This document shows, in pieces, positions 43,813 to 53,382 of a stretch of DNA of 64,000 nt. Position 1 is the first letter of the stretch. Each line of letters begins with the position of its first letter. Source of the stretch: an uncultured Lysobacteraceae bacterium (lineage in GTDB: Bacteria; Pseudomonadota; Gammaproteobacteria; Xanthomonadales; Xanthomonadaceae); NCBI GenBank assembly GCA_902825775.1, contig CADECF010000010.1, forward strand, positions 62,001 through 126,000. The letters are read 5' to 3'. The notes under the pieces are model-generated. The model was given only the letters and a program-made list of their open reading frames with translations. It made no database searches and was not told the origin of the DNA. The translations under genes were made by a program, and so were the position numbers.

Positions 43813-46494
43813 ATGCGCTCGATCCGTCCCACGCTGCTCGCTTCCGCTCTGTTGTTCGCTACCGGCCTGGCCCATGCCGCCGATCCCGCCGTGCCGCGCG
43901 GCCCGCTGCCGCGCACGGTGGTGCCGTCGCTGGTCAAGCTGGAACTCAAGCTCGATCCCAAGCAGGAGCGTTTCAGCGGCACGACGCGCATCGAAGCCAA
44001 GGTGGCCGAAGCCACCGACACCATCTGGATGCACGGCAGCGAACTGAAAATCGCCAAAGCCGAAGCGGTGGTCGCCGGCAAGCGCATCGCGCTGACCGCG
44101 AGTGAAGCCGACGTATCCGGCGTGCTCAAGCTCACCGCCGCGGAGAAGATCCCGGCCGGCGACGCCGTCATCGAAATCGCCTACGACGCGCCGTTCGGCC
44201 AGTTGCAGGGCGCCTACCGCGTCAAGCCCGACGGCCGCGATTACGTGGTCACGCAGATGGAACCGCTCGGCGCGCGCCATGCCTTCCCCGGTTTCGACGA
44301 GCCCAGCTTCAAGCAGCCTTGGGACATCACCCTGATCGTGCCCGAAGGCGACGTCGCCGTCGCCAACAGCGCCGAAACCAAGACCGAAAAACTCGACGGC
44401 GGCTGGAAGAAAGTCAGCTTCGCCCGCACCGAAGCCCTGCCGAGCTATCTGATCGCGTTCGCGGTCGGCCCCTGGGATGTGCCGGTCGGCCCGGACATCG
44501 CGCCGAACGGTTCGCGCACCACGCCGATCAAGCTGCGCGGCATCGCCGCCAAAGGCCAGGGCGAACGGATGAAGTATTCGCTGGCCAATACGCCGGCGAT
44601 CGTGAAAGGCCTGGAAGACTATTTCGGCATCCCGTATCCGTTCGACAAGCTCGACAACGTCGCCGCGCCGGATTTTTGGGCCGGCGCGATGGAGAACGCG
44701 GGCCTGATCGTCTACCGCGACACGCTGATGTTCCCCGACGAGAAGTCGGCGGTCGGCGCGCGCCAAGGTTTCTGGGGCGTCAGCGCGCACGAACTGGCGC
44801 ACCAGTGGTTCGGCGATTACGTGACCATGAAGTGGTGGGACGACTTGTGGCTCAACGAGGGTTTCGCGACCTGGATGGGCAACAAGGTCCACGGCCAACT
44901 GCGGCCCGAAGCGCATACCGACCGCGGCCTGCTGGAAGGCGCGATCGGCGCGATGGGCGCGGACAGTTTGGCCAGCAGCCGCCGCATCCACGAGCCGATC
45001 AAGGATTTCACCGATATCCAATCCGCGTTCGACGGCATCACCTATCAGAAGGGCGCCGCGACGCTGGTGATGTTCGAGAACTTCATCGGCCCGGAGAAAT
45101 TCCAGCAGGGCATCCGCAATTACATGAAGGCGCACGCGCGCGGCAATGCGACCAGCGCGGACCTGATCGGCGCGCTCGCTGCGCAGAGCGATGACGCCGA
45201 TGCCGTCAGCAAGGCCTTCTTCAGCTTCATCGATCAGGCCGGCGTGCCGACCGTGAAGGTCGATGTGGATTGCGCCCAAGGCAAGCCGACGCTGGTGTTG
45301 GAGCAGCAGCGCTACGTGCCGCTGGGCTCGACTTTGAGTCCCGAGCAGACCTGGGGCATTCCGCTGAGCGTGCGCTATGCCGACGGCGGCCAGACCCGCG
45401 AAGAGAAGGGCATCGTCACCGGCAAGCAAGCGCGTTTCGAATTGAAGCAGGCGCAGAGCTGCCCGACGTGGGTGATGCCGAATGCCCATGGCACCGGCTA
45501 CTACCGCTTCTCGCTGGCGCAGAAATGGCAACAGCCGCTGTCGGATGCGTTCGCCAATCTCGACGAACGCGAGCAGCGCGTGTACGCCGATTCGATCACC
45601 GCCGCTTACGGCGCCGGCCAGCTGACGCCTTCGCAAATGCTCGCCGCATTGCCGCAGTTCGCCGATGCGAAAGTCCGGCAGACCGCGACGGCGGGCATGA
45701 ACAATATCGGTTGGATGGCCGAATTCCTGCTGAAGGACGAGGCCGCGCGCGCCAAGTTCCGCAGCGAGGCCGGCGAGATCTACCGGCCGCGCCTGGACGC
45801 GCTCGGCATGGCGCCCAAGGCCGGCGAGCAGGACGACGATCGTTTGCTGCGCACGCGCCTGATCGCTTTCTTCGCCGACACGCTGAAGGATAAGGGCGTC
45901 CGCGACATGCTGGCCAAGCAGGGCCGCGCGGTGCTCGGCATGGATGCGGGCGGCAAGCTCGATCCGGACGCCGCGCCGCGCGACGTGCGCGGCTGGGCGC
46001 TGCAGATGGCCGTGCAGGATGGCGACAAGTCGGTCTTCGACGCCGCCGAGAAACACTTCCGCGCCACCCAGGATGCGGAATTGCGCGGCCAGCTGCTCGG
46101 CGCGCTCGGCAGCACCCATGATCCGAAACTCGCCGAACACGCACGCGGCATGGTGCTTGAGAAAGGCCTGCTACGCCGTAACGAGATCCCGAACGTGCTC
46201 GGCGGCCAGAGCGACGACGACACGATCCGTCCGCAGATGCGCAGCTGGCTCGACCAGAACTTCACCGAGTTGGAAGCGCGTCTGGCGCCGGCGGGCGCGC
46301 GCCTGCTCGGCCTGTACACCGAGCGGATGTGCAGCGAGGCCGATGCCGCGCAGTTGCAGGACAAATTCGCCAAGCGCATGGAAACCGTCGAAGGCGGCCC
46401 GCGTGCGCTGAAGCAGGAGGTGGAAGGCATCCGTCTGTGCGCGGCGCAGGTGCAGGCGCGCAGCGGGCAGCCGTTGGAGTTCGCGAAGAAATGA
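43813..46494 (+). CDS. Secreted M1-family zinc aminopeptidase
   Basis: An 893-residue metallopeptidase with a signal peptide (cleavage about residue 22, AHAAD). The exopeptidase GAMEN motif is WAGAMENAGLIVY; the zinc motif is SAHELAHQWFGD with the distant glutamate in LWLNEGFATWMGN, giving HEXXH-18-E. The N-terminal beta domain and C-terminal helical superfamily region (to residue 893) are complete. It removes N-terminal residues from peptides, presumably in the periplasm, for peptide nutrition. It stands alone between repeat elements. Confidence 0.93.
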   Translation: MRSIRPTLLASALLFATGLAHAADPAVPRGPLPRTVVPSLVKLELKLDPKQERFSGTTRIEAKVAEATDTIWMHGSELKIAKAEAVVAGKRIALTASEADVSGVLKLTAAEKIPAGDAVIEIAYDAPFGQLQGAYRVKPDGRDYVVTQMEPLGARHAFPGFDEPSFKQPWDITLIVPEGDVAVANSAETKTEKLDGGWKKVSFARTEALPSYLIAFAVGPWDVPVGPDIAPNGSRTTPIKLRGIAAKGQGERMKYSLANTPAIVKGLEDYFGIPYPFDKLDNVAAPDFWAGAMENAGLIVYRDTLMFPDEKSAVGARQGFWGVSAHELAHQWFGDYVTMKWWDDLWLNEGFATWMGNKVHGQLRPEAHTDRGLLEGAIGAMGADSLASSRRIHEPIKDFTDIQSAFDGITYQKGAATLVMFENFIGPEKFQQGIRNYMKAHARGNATSADLIGALAAQSDDADAVSKAFFSFIDQAGVPTVKVDVDCAQGKPTLVLEQQRYVPLGSTLSPEQTWGIPLSVRYADGGQTREEKGIVTGKQARFELKQAQSCPTWVMPNAHGTGYYRFSLAQKWQQPLSDAFANLDEREQRVYADSITAAYGAGQLTPSQMLAALPQFADAKVRQTATAGMNNIGWMAEFLLKDEAARAKFRSEAGEIYRPRLDALGMAPKAGEQDDDRLLRTRLIAFFADTLKDKGVRDMLAKQGRAVLGMDAGGKLDPDAAPRDVRGWALQMAVQDGDKSVFDAAEKHFRATQDAELRGQLLGALGSTHDPKLAEHARGMVLEKGLLRRNEIPNVLGGQSDDDTIRPQMRSWLDQNFTELEARLAPAGARLLGLYTERMCSEADAAQLQDKFAKRMETVEGGPRALKQEVEGIRLCAAQVQARSGQPLEFAKK

Positions 46495-46598
46495 CGTCGT
46501 CGGCCGGGCTCGCCGCCCTCGTCGTCGGCGAGTCCTGGCCGCGGCCTCTCTTTTTGAGAGCCGCTTTGTAGGGGCCGTTTTTGTGGCGGCGGCTTTCG

Positions 46599-46720
46599 TG
46601 GGAGCGGCTTCAGCCGCGAGCTCTTGACCTTTGCTAGCGGCTTTAAAAGCTCGCGGCTGAAGCCGCTCCCACAAAGCCGCTCCCACTAAAGCCGCTCCCA
46701 CTAAAGCCGCTCCTACGAAG
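46599..46720. repeat. Paired REP-like element (family A, TTCAG type) with tandem half copies
   Basis: The pair GTGGGAGCGGCTTCAGCCGC / GCGGCTGAAGCCGCTCCCAC (46599-46672) is followed by three short half copies of GCCGCTCCCACTAAA type up to 46720. It lies between the aminopeptidase and prmC genes. Confidence 0.88.
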
Positions 46721-46763
46721 AGCGGGCGAAGAGCGACAAGCCGCTTGGCGTTAAGATGGCCGG

Positions 46764-47603
46764 ATGGCCGATAACGCAACAACGCTTGAGCACGCATTAC
46801 GCGCTGCGCGTGCGCGCGTCGCGGCCGAGGATGCGGAATTGCTGATGCTGCACGCATTGCAACATGGCGACCGCGCTTGGTTGTTCGTGCATGCCGACGA
46901 TCGGATGCCTGCCGGCGCGGCGTCCCGTTTCGAATCGCTGGTCGCCCGCCGCGAACATGGCGAACCGGTGGCTTATCTGCTCGGTCGGCGCGGCTTTTGG
47001 ACCTTGGATCTCGAAACGACGCCGGCGGTGCTGATCCCGCGCCCGGAAACGGAGTTGCTGGTAGAGCAGGCGCTGATGCGGATCCCTGCCGATCGCTCCG
47101 CGCACGTAGCCGACCTCGGCACCGGCAGCGGCGCGATCGCGCTGGCCATTGCTAGAGAGCGCCCGCAAGCGAGCGTGGTGGCTACCGATGCGAGCGAAGC
47201 CGCGCTGGCCGTGGCTAGCGCGAATGCGGTCAAGCATGGGATCGGCAACGTCGAATTCCGCCACGGCGATTGGCTTATGCCGCTGGCGGGCGAGCGTTTC
47301 GACCTGATCGTGAGCAATCCGCCTTACATCGCTGCCGGCGACCCGCATCTGCTGCAGGGCGATCTGCGTTTCGAGCCGCAAAACGCGCTCGCTTCCGGCG
47401 ACGACGGTCTCGATGCGATCCGCATCATCGTCCGCGATGCGCCCGCGCACCTGCTGCCCGGCGGCTGGCTGTTGCTCGAGCATGGTTGGGAGCAGGGCGG
47501 GGCGGTACGCGATCTGCTGCGCAATGCCGGTTTCGTCGATGTTGCCACGGAGCGCGATCTCGAAGGCCGCGACCGCGTGACTCGAGGTCATCGAGCCTTG
47601 TAG
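46764..47603 (+). CDS. prmC: Peptide chain release factor N5-glutamine methyltransferase
   Basis: A 279-residue enzyme that methylates the GGQ glutamine of release factors RF1 and RF2. The helical N-domain has [34 protein letters not shown] follows, SAM motif I is [17 protein letters not shown], and the catalytic motif [14 protein letters not shown] contains [19 protein letters not shown] is the family's arginine-proline-glutamate signature. prmC often follows prfA, but no release factor gene is present here. Confidence 0.96.
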   Translation: MADNATTLEHALRAARARVAAEDAELLMLHALQHGDRAWLFVHADDRMPAGAASRFESLVARREHGEPVAYLLGRRGFWTLDLETTPAVLIPRPETELLVEQALMRIPADRSAHVADLGTGSGAIALAIARERPQASVVATDASEAALAVASANAVKHGIGNVEFRHGDWLMPLAGERFDLIVSNPPYIAAGDPHLLQGDLRFEPQNALASGDDGLDAIRIIVRDAPAHLLPGGWLLLEHGWEQGGAVRDLLRNAGFVDVATERDLEGRDRVTRGHRAL

Positions 47604-47670
47604 AGCGGGGCTTGCCCCGCTGCTCTTAGAAGCCGTCATTCGCGCGAAGGCGGGAATGACGGCTTCAAGA
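47601..47670. repeat. Family C hairpin and family D fragment after prmC
   Basis: GTAGAGCGGGGCTTGCCCCG begins at 47601, right on the prmC stop codon, followed by CGTCATTCGCGCGAAGGCGGGAATGACGG at about 47634. These fill most of the 113 bases before the proline iminopeptidase gene. Confidence 0.8.
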
Positions 47671-47716
47671 GCGACGGCAAGCGCCGACGTCCCGTTAAAC
47701 TAGCCACCTTGCCTAC

Positions 47717-48670
47717 ATGGAACGACCCATGCGCGACCTCTATCCCGATATCGAACCCTACGACAGCGGCACGCTGAAGGTCGACGACCGCCATACGCTG
47801 TATTACGAACAATGCGGCAATCCGGAAGGCAAACCGGTCGTATTGCTGCATGGCGGCCCGGGCGCGGGCTGCAGCCCCAAGATGCGCCGTTTCCACGATC
47901 CCAAGAAGTATCGGATCGTCCTGTTCGATCAGCGCGGCAGCGGCCGTTCCACGCCGCACGCGGATCTGGTCGACAACACGACCTGGGATCTGGTCGCCGA
48001 CATCGAGAAGCTGCGCGCCAAGCTGGGCATCGAGCTCTGGCAGGTGTTCGGCGGTTCCTGGGGTTCGACGCTTGCGTTGGCCTACGCGCAGGCGCATCCG
48101 CAGCGTACGGCGGAGCTGGTGTTGCGCGGCATCTTCATGCTGCGCCGCTGGGAGCTGGAATGGTTCTACCAGGAAGGCGCGTCGCGCCTGTTTCCCGATG
48201 CCTGGGAGCATTACCTGGCCGCGATTCCGCCGGTGGAACGCCACGATCTGATTTCCGCCTTCCACCGCCGCTTGACCAGCGAGGACGAATCGTTGCGCTT
48301 GTCGGCCGCCCGCGCCTGGAGCGTATGGGAAGGGGCGACCAGTTTCCTGCACGTCGACGCCGATTTCGTCAGCGGCCACCAGGACGCCAAATTCGCGCTC
48401 GCCTTCGCCCGCATCGAGAACCATTATTTCGTCAACGGCGGTTTCTTCGAGGTCGAGGATCAGCTCCTGCGCGACGCGCACAAGATCGCGGACATTCCCG
48501 GTGTGATCGTGCACGGCCGCTACGACGTGGTCTGCCCGATCCAAAGCGCGTGGGAATTGCACAAGGCGTGGCCGAAGTCGAAGCTGGAGATCAGCCCCGC
48601 GGCGGGACATTCGGCCTTCGAAGCCGAGAACGTCGATGCGCTGGTGCGCGCGACCGACTCGTTCGCATGA
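47717..48670 (+). CDS. pip: Proline iminopeptidase (S33 family)
   Basis: A 317-residue alpha/beta-hydrolase peptidase that removes N-terminal proline. HGGPGAGCSPKMRRF is the oxyanion/HGGPG motif, DQRGSGRSTPHADLVDNTTW is the family signature with substrate-contacting residues, the nucleophile elbow is FGGSWGSTLALAYA, and HGRYDVVCP and AAGHSAFEAEN give the catalytic Asp and His. A second in-frame ATG at 47729 (MRDLYPDIEPY) is an equally good start and matches the Xanthomonas enzyme better. Confidence 0.95.
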   Translation: MERPMRDLYPDIEPYDSGTLKVDDRHTLYYEQCGNPEGKPVVLLHGGPGAGCSPKMRRFHDPKKYRIVLFDQRGSGRSTPHADLVDNTTWDLVADIEKLRAKLGIELWQVFGGSWGSTLALAYAQAHPQRTAELVLRGIFMLRRWELEWFYQEGASRLFPDAWEHYLAAIPPVERHDLISAFHRRLTSEDESLRLSAARAWSVWEGATSFLHVDADFVSGHQDAKFALAFARIENHYFVNGGFFEVEDQLLRDAHKIADIPGVIVHGRYDVVCPIQSAWELHKAWPKSKLEISPAAGHSAFEAENVDALVRATDSFA

Positions 48671-48710
48671 GCGGGAGACCGCTTCCCTCCATCAATGCCG
48701 GCGGTAGGAA

Positions 48711-48935
48711 ATGAACGACGAAATAGTGGTGAAAGACAGCAACGGGACCGTGCTCAGCGACGGCGATTCGGTCACGCTGATCAAGGATTTGAAGGTGAAA
48801 GGCACCTCGGTGACGCTGAAGCGCGGCACCTTGGTCAAGAATATCCGGCTCGGCGACGACGAAGACCTGATCGAATGCAACGTCGACAAGGTCAAAGGGC
48901 TCGTGCTCAGGACCGAGTTCCTGAAAAAAGCCTGA
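48711..48935 (+). CDS. PhnA/YjdM-domain protein, short form
   Basis: A 74-residue protein equal to the C-terminal PhnA domain: VVKDSNGTVLSDGDSVTLIK, LKVKGTSVTLKRGTLVKNIR and EDLIECNVDKVKGLVLRTEF with LKKA. The N-terminal zinc-ribbon of full-length YjdM (about 110 residues) is missing. The family's old link to alkylphosphonate use is now doubtful. It is 40 bases downstream of pip and probably cotranscribed; the next gene is convergent, with two bases between stop codons. Confidence 0.88.
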   Translation: MNDEIVVKDSNGTVLSDGDSVTLIKDLKVKGTSVTLKRGTLVKNIRLGDDEDLIECNVDKVKGLVLRTEFLKKA

Positions 48936-48937
48936 CC

Positions 48938-49498
48938 CTACAGGATCAGCGGCTCTTCGTCGGCGCGGCTGCCGTCCGGGTTGTGTTCGATCATCCACAG
49001 CCCGGCCCATAGCTTGAGAGCTAGCTCGTAGCCTTCGCGGTATTTCTGCATCAGCCAAGCCGGCGCTTCGTGGCGCGGCACGGTATGAACGGTGATGTCT
49101 TCGTTGCCCACGCCGCCGCCTGCGCCGACTTTTTTCAGGTCGCGCGCACGCACGAAGGCGATGCGTTCGTTGCTCATGCCAGACGAGGTCGGGCCGACCA
49201 GCAGGACTTCGATCTTGCCGGCTTCCCAGCCGGTTTCTTCGACGATTTCGCGCCGCGCGGCGGCTTCCAGCGTGTCGTGCGCATGGTCGTCGCCGACCAG
49301 GCCCGCCGGCATCTCGATGGTTTTGGCGCCCAGCGGCACGCGGTACTGTTCGACGAACAGCACTTCATCGTCGGGCGTCACCGCGATCACGATCACGGCC
49401 ATGCCCTGGCCGTGGGTGCGCTCGCAGGATTCCCAATGTCCGCGCTTGACCAGCCGCAGCCAATCGCCCTGATACAGGATCTCGACGTCTTCGCCCAT
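48938..49498 (-). CDS. NUDIX hydrolase, ADP-ribose pyrophosphatase type
   Basis: A 186-residue NUDIX enzyme. VPLGAKTIEMPAGLVGDDHA leads into the NUDIX box TLEAAARREIVEETGWEAGK with catalytic glutamates in REIVEETG. VGPTSSGMSNERIAFVRARD resembles the ADP-ribose/GDP-mannose pyrophosphatase branch (NudF/NudK-like) rather than MutT. It is the last gene of a nitroreductase-Xni-NUDIX unit on the reverse strand. Confidence 0.88.
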   Translation of the reverse strand: MGEDVEILYQGDWLRLVKRGHWESCERTHGQGMAVIVIAVTPDDEVLFVEQYRVPLGAKTIEMPAGLVGDDHAHDTLEAAARREIVEETGWEAGKIEVLLVGPTSSGMSNERIAFVRARDLKKVGAGGGVGNEDITVHTVPRHEAPAWLMQKYREGYELALKLWAGLWMIEHNPDGSRADEEPLIL

Positions 49499-49507
49499 GC
49501 CTCGATC

Positions 49508-50434
49508 CTACGACGGCGGCGATGACAACGCGACCGTCAGCCCCGCCGCGGCCTGCAGGCGGCGCCGGGTCAGCGGGCCGAAGCGCAGTTCGTCGCAGAG
49601 CGCGGTCAGCGCATCGGCTTCCGCCGGGCGGCGCGAAAAATGGGAATCGTGGCCTTCCAGCGGCGCATCGATCGCGATGGTCGACAATTGCCGGTACAGC
49701 AGCGCCTGCTCGCGCTGGGCGCGCAGCTTGACCGCCAGTTGCGCGGCGCCGCGGATGCGCAGGAACGGGATCTCGTCGACCCGTTCCAACATCGCATCCA
49801 GGCTGCCGAAATGCGCCAGCAGCACCGCCGCGGTCTTGGTGCCGATGCCGGTGACGCCGGGAATGTTGTCGATGGCATCGCCGGCCAGCGCCAGATAATC
49901 GGCGATCTGGTGCGCATCCACGCCGTGCCGAGCCTTCACTCCGGCCATGCCCCAACGCAGGCCTTTGCCGAAATCGAACTGCTCGTCGTGTTCGCCGAGC
50001 AATTGCGACAGGTCCTTATCGGCGGACACGATCACGCTGCGGAAGCCGTGCGCGCGCATGGCGTGCACGGCGCTGCCGATCAGGTCGTCGGCTTCGTATT
50101 CCGGATGCGCCAGCGTGGTCAGGCCCAGCGCCGCGCAGACCGCTTTGCAATGCGCGAACTGGCGTTTGAGCTCTTCCGGCGCCGGCTCGCGGTTGGCCTT
50201 GTAGGCCGGATAAAGCGCGTTGCGGAAACACGAATCGAGCGCCTCGTCGAAAGCCACCACGATGTGCTGCGGCCGTTCGCGCTCCAACAGCTCCAGCACG
50301 AAGCGGGCGAAGCCGTGCACGGCGTTCAGCGGCCAGCCGTCGGCGTCGTGCCACTCGTCGGGCATCGAATGCCAGGCGCGGAAAACGTACAGGCTGGCGT
50401 CGACCAAGTAGAGCGTCGGCCGCGCGCCGCTCAT
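49508..50434 (-). CDS. xni: 5'-3' exonuclease/flap endonuclease Xni-like
   Basis: A 308-residue protein of the Pol I N-terminal exonuclease family. YLVDASLYVFRAW is the N-terminal metal motif, FDEALDSCFRNALYPAYKAN carries the conserved arginine, EYEADDLIGSA and VIVSADKDLSQLL give the other acidic metal-binding residues, and the helix-hairpin-helix DNA-binding part reads AGDAIDNIPGVTGIGTKTAA. It acts on DNA flaps independently of polymerase. The ATG overlaps the stop of the upstream nitroreductase gene. Confidence 0.9.
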   Translation of the reverse strand: MSGARPTLYLVDASLYVFRAWHSMPDEWHDADGWPLNAVHGFARFVLELLERERPQHIVVAFDEALDSCFRNALYPAYKANREPAPEELKRQFAHCKAVCAALGLTTLAHPEYEADDLIGSAVHAMRAHGFRSVIVSADKDLSQLLGEHDEQFDFGKGLRWGMAGVKARHGVDAHQIADYLALAGDAIDNIPGVTGIGTKTAAVLLAHFGSLDAMLERVDEIPFLRIRGAAQLAVKLRAQREQALLYRQLSTIAIDAPLEGHDSHFSRRPAEADALTALCDELRFGPLTRRRLQAAAGLTVALSSPPS

Positions 50435-51006
50435 CCCGCGGTCCAGTCCGTGAGCAACGCCTGCGCATCGGGACGTTCGCGTTCCGGCGCTTCGAGCTTG
50501 GGCGTACCGATGTGGACGAAGCCGGCGATCTTCTCGTCCGAGCCCAGGCCCAGCGCCTGCAGGATCGCCGGGTCGTAGGCCGGCCATCCGGTCAGCCATT
50601 GCGCGCCGTAACCCATCGCCTGCGCCGCCTGCAGCAGGGCGAAACAGACGCAGCCGGCCGAGAGCAGGCGTTCCTGTTCCGGAATCTTTTCGTCCGGGCC
50701 GAGCCGGGCGATCACCGCGACTACGACCGGCGCATGCGAAAAGCGGCCGCGATCCTTCTCGATGACGGCATCGCTCGCCTGCGGGTCGCGCTCAAGCGCG
50801 CGTGCGACCAGCATTTCGCCCAGGGCAAGACGGTCGTCCCCGGCGATCCGCAAAAACCGGAACGGCACCCGCTTGCCGTGATCGGGCACCCGGCTGGCCG
50901 ACTGCAGCATCCGCACCAGCGTGGCGGCGTCCGGACCCGGCGCTTGCAGCTGTTTGGCCGGTACCGAACGGCGCGCATCGAGGGCGGCCAGCGTTTCTTT
51001 ATTCAC
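50431..51006 (-). CDS. Nitroreductase family flavoprotein (YdjA-like)
   Basis: A 191-residue FMN-dependent nitroreductase with the short YdjA-type architecture. ALDARRSVPAKQLQAPGPDA is the FMN-phosphate binding RRS region, SRVPDHGKRVPFRFLRIAG is the next flavin contact, LSAGCVCFALLQAAQAMGYG the helical dimer segment, and FVHIGTPKLEAPERERPD the final strand with the conserved glycine. Substrate unknown. It heads the operon with xni and the NUDIX gene, and is divergent from the DUF1631 gene across 90 bases. Confidence 0.92.
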   Translation of the reverse strand: MNKETLAALDARRSVPAKQLQAPGPDAATLVRMLQSASRVPDHGKRVPFRFLRIAGDDRLALGEMLVARALERDPQASDAVIEKDRGRFSHAPVVVAVIARLGPDEKIPEQERLLSAGCVCFALLQAAQAMGYGAQWLTGWPAYDPAILQALGLGSDEKIAGFVHIGTPKLEAPERERPDAQALLTDWTAG

Positions 51007-51096
51007 CTTGCGATACCCGTCACAGACACGTTAGCTATGGAATAGGGCATTATCGTAACGCGGACGACGGATGCTCCGCGCAAGAAGAATCCCCCA

Positions 51097-53382
51097 ATGA
51101 CCTTGCCCCTGGACAAATTCGGCTCAGGCGCTTCAGTGCATGCTTCCCGGCAGGCACCGACGTTCCTGGTCGAAAGCCTCAAGCGCACCGCGCTCGACCA
51201 GTTGGGCGGGATCACCCGTGGCTTGCTGCGGCCGATCGAACTGGCCCTGCACGAAATCGAACTGGAGGCGCCCGGCACCCGTCGCGTCGACCAGGAAGCC
51301 CTGGGCATGCTCAAACAGCGCGAAGCGGCGCTGGTGATGCGTTACCGGCAGCTGCTTGCCGACAGCTTCGACCAATTGCTGGCGCCGCAAGCGTCCGAGT
51401 TCGGCCGCACCGCCTTGAGCCTGCTCAGCGAGGAAGAACTCGGCCAGCACCTGGATGCGCAACGCATCGCGGCTACGCTCAGGGCGCGGCACGCGCGCGC
51501 GCTGACCGGTGCGGAGGCGCGTTTCTCCACGTTGGCGCGGTCGCTCGGCGTCAGCGACGCCAAGCAGCCGATCGATCCGGAAACGCTGTCCGAACTGCTG
51601 GTCAAGATGCTGCAAGGCCAGACCGTGCCGGATGGGCTGCGCGACTTGCTGTTCAAGCAGTACCAGGTCGAGCTGAGCCATGTGCTCGACGCGTTCTATG
51701 TCCAGGTCGACACGCAACTGGGCGCGGCGGGCTACGGCTTGTACGTGCCCGCGTCCAATGCACGCCCGGTGGCGGCGCCGGCACCGGCGGCCGCACCCGA
51801 CGAACCGATGTGGGAACAGGTCGCGCCGCGTTCGGATGCGCCGCCCGCTTACCCGGGGACGCCGTCGGGTTATCTCGGCGGCGGAGGCGGTGCGCCGGCC
51901 GTCGGTCATGGCGCTTCCGGTCCGGTCGGCGTGGCCTCGGAACAATTGGTGCGCGAACTGGGCTTGCTGCGCGAGCAACTGCACCACTGGCGCCAGCAGG
52001 CAGGCATGGCGACCCACGCTACGCTGCCGCGCACCGCCGGCATGGATGCATTGCCGAACGCGCAACGCCGGCCGTTGCGCACCGACGAACTGCGCAGCGT
52101 TGCCAGCCTGCTGCAGGGCGAAGACACCAGCCAGTTCGCCGAAGCGCTGGCGCATGGCGGCGGACGCCTGCAGGCGGCGCTGCGCGAGGAAATGCTCGAG
52201 GGCGCGCGCAAGCTCGGTTTGGATCCGCAATACACCAGCCTGAGTCCGGAAGAGCAGGATGCGATCGACCTGATCGGCCTGCTGTTCGAAGCGATCTGCG
52301 ACGTGCACCGTTTGTGGGAGGAAGGCCGCGGCCTGCTCGGCCGTCTGGTGCTGCCTTATCTCAAGCTGGCGCTGCACGACGACAGCCTGTTCGTGCAGCC
52401 GCTGCATCCGGCGCGTCGTCTGCTGGACGTGTTGACCGAGGCTTGCGAAAGCAACCGCGGCGCCAGTCCGCACGACCGCGAATTGCTCGACAAAGCGCAG
52501 CAGGCGGTCGAACGCGTCATCGCCGAATACCAGGAAGACCTCAGCGTCTTCGAGCTGGCCGCTTCCGAATTGAACGATCTGGTGGTGCAGCAGCGCCGCC
52601 GCATCGAACTGGCCGAACGTCGCGCCGCGGAAGCCGCATTCGGCCGCGAACGCCTCATGCAGGCGCGCCAGGATGCCGCAGAAGCCTTGGCGCAATGCGT
52701 GCGCGAGTACAAGCTCACCGCGCCGGTGCGGCAATTCATGAGCGAGCACTGGCAACATCACATCGTACAGACGCTGTTGCGCGACGGCGCCGATTCGGCG
52801 CGCCACATCGGCGCGATGAATCTGGGGCAGGCGCTGGTGGAGATCGACATCGCCGCCGGTTCCGCGCAAGGCGCGGTGATCGCCGATCGCCTGTTGCTGC
52901 TGATGCCGCTGTTGCGCGATTGCCTGGCTAGTTCGGGTTTGGACGCCAGCGCCGCCGACGAGGCCATCGCTCGTCTGGTGCGCGCCCTGGCATGGCCGGA
53001 CGTGCCGCGCTCGATCGTGACGCCGGTGCCGGTGCCGGCGCTTGAGACGGTCGAAACCGAGCCTGCGCTGCGCCTGATCGACAACACGTCGCAGCGCCAG
53101 GTCAATCAGGACGCGCTCACCGCGATGCGGCGCCTGTCGCTCGGCGATTGGGTGCGGCTGATCGACGACGAGGGCTTCGAGCGGGCGTTGAAAGTCGCCT
53201 GGATCAGCCCGCTGACGTCGCGTTTCCTGATCGTCAACCGCCGCGGCGTGCGCGAGCTGGTCGCCACCGCCGAACAACTCGCGTTGCTGGCCCAGGCCGG
53301 CCGGCTGATCGTCGGTTTGCCGGATGCGCCGTTCGAAGGCGCGATGAAACAGGTCTGGAAGCACCTGCAGCGGGCAGCCTAA
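51097..53382 (+). CDS. DUF1631 domain protein, large cytosolic protein of unknown function
   Basis: A 761-residue protein with no signal peptide or membrane segment, matching the DUF1631 family, common in Xanthomonadaceae and Pseudomonas. It is mostly helical: an N-terminal helical part (about 1-215), a Pro/Gly/Ala-rich linker (about 225-280), then a long helical C-terminal part. Near the end comes a PilZ-like strand set: LSLGDWVRLIDDEGFERALK, VAWISPLTSRFLIVNRRGVR. That C-terminal module suggests possible c-di-GMP sensing, but no canonical RxxxR motif is clearly present. Function unknown. Confidence 0.85.
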   Translation: MTLPLDKFGSGASVHASRQAPTFLVESLKRTALDQLGGITRGLLRPIELALHEIELEAPGTRRVDQEALGMLKQREAALVMRYRQLLADSFDQLLAPQASEFGRTALSLLSEEELGQHLDAQRIAATLRARHARALTGAEARFSTLARSLGVSDAKQPIDPETLSELLVKMLQGQTVPDGLRDLLFKQYQVELSHVLDAFYVQVDTQLGAAGYGLYVPASNARPVAAPAPAAAPDEPMWEQVAPRSDAPPAYPGTPSGYLGGGGGAPAVGHGASGPVGVASEQLVRELGLLREQLHHWRQQAGMATHATLPRTAGMDALPNAQRRPLRTDELRSVASLLQGEDTSQFAEALAHGGGRLQAALREEMLEGARKLGLDPQYTSLSPEEQDAIDLIGLLFEAICDVHRLWEEGRGLLGRLVLPYLKLALHDDSLFVQPLHPARRLLDVLTEACESNRGASPHDRELLDKAQQAVERVIAEYQEDLSVFELAASELNDLVVQQRRRIELAERRAAEAAFGRERLMQARQDAAEALAQCVREYKLTAPVRQFMSEHWQHHIVQTLLRDGADSARHIGAMNLGQALVEIDIAAGSAQGAVIADRLLLLMPLLRDCLASSGLDASAADEAIARLVRALAWPDVPRSIVTPVPVPALETVETEPALRLIDNTSQRQVNQDALTAMRRLSLGDWVRLIDDEGFERALKVAWISPLTSRFLIVNRRGVRELVATAEQLALLAQAGRLIVGLPDAPFEGAMKQVWKHLQRAA

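Noticed and set aside
43807-46140. A 777-codon reverse frame across the aminopeptidase gene
   Set aside because: The plus strand has the complete M1 peptidase with GAMEN and HEXXH motifs; the antisense frame has none.
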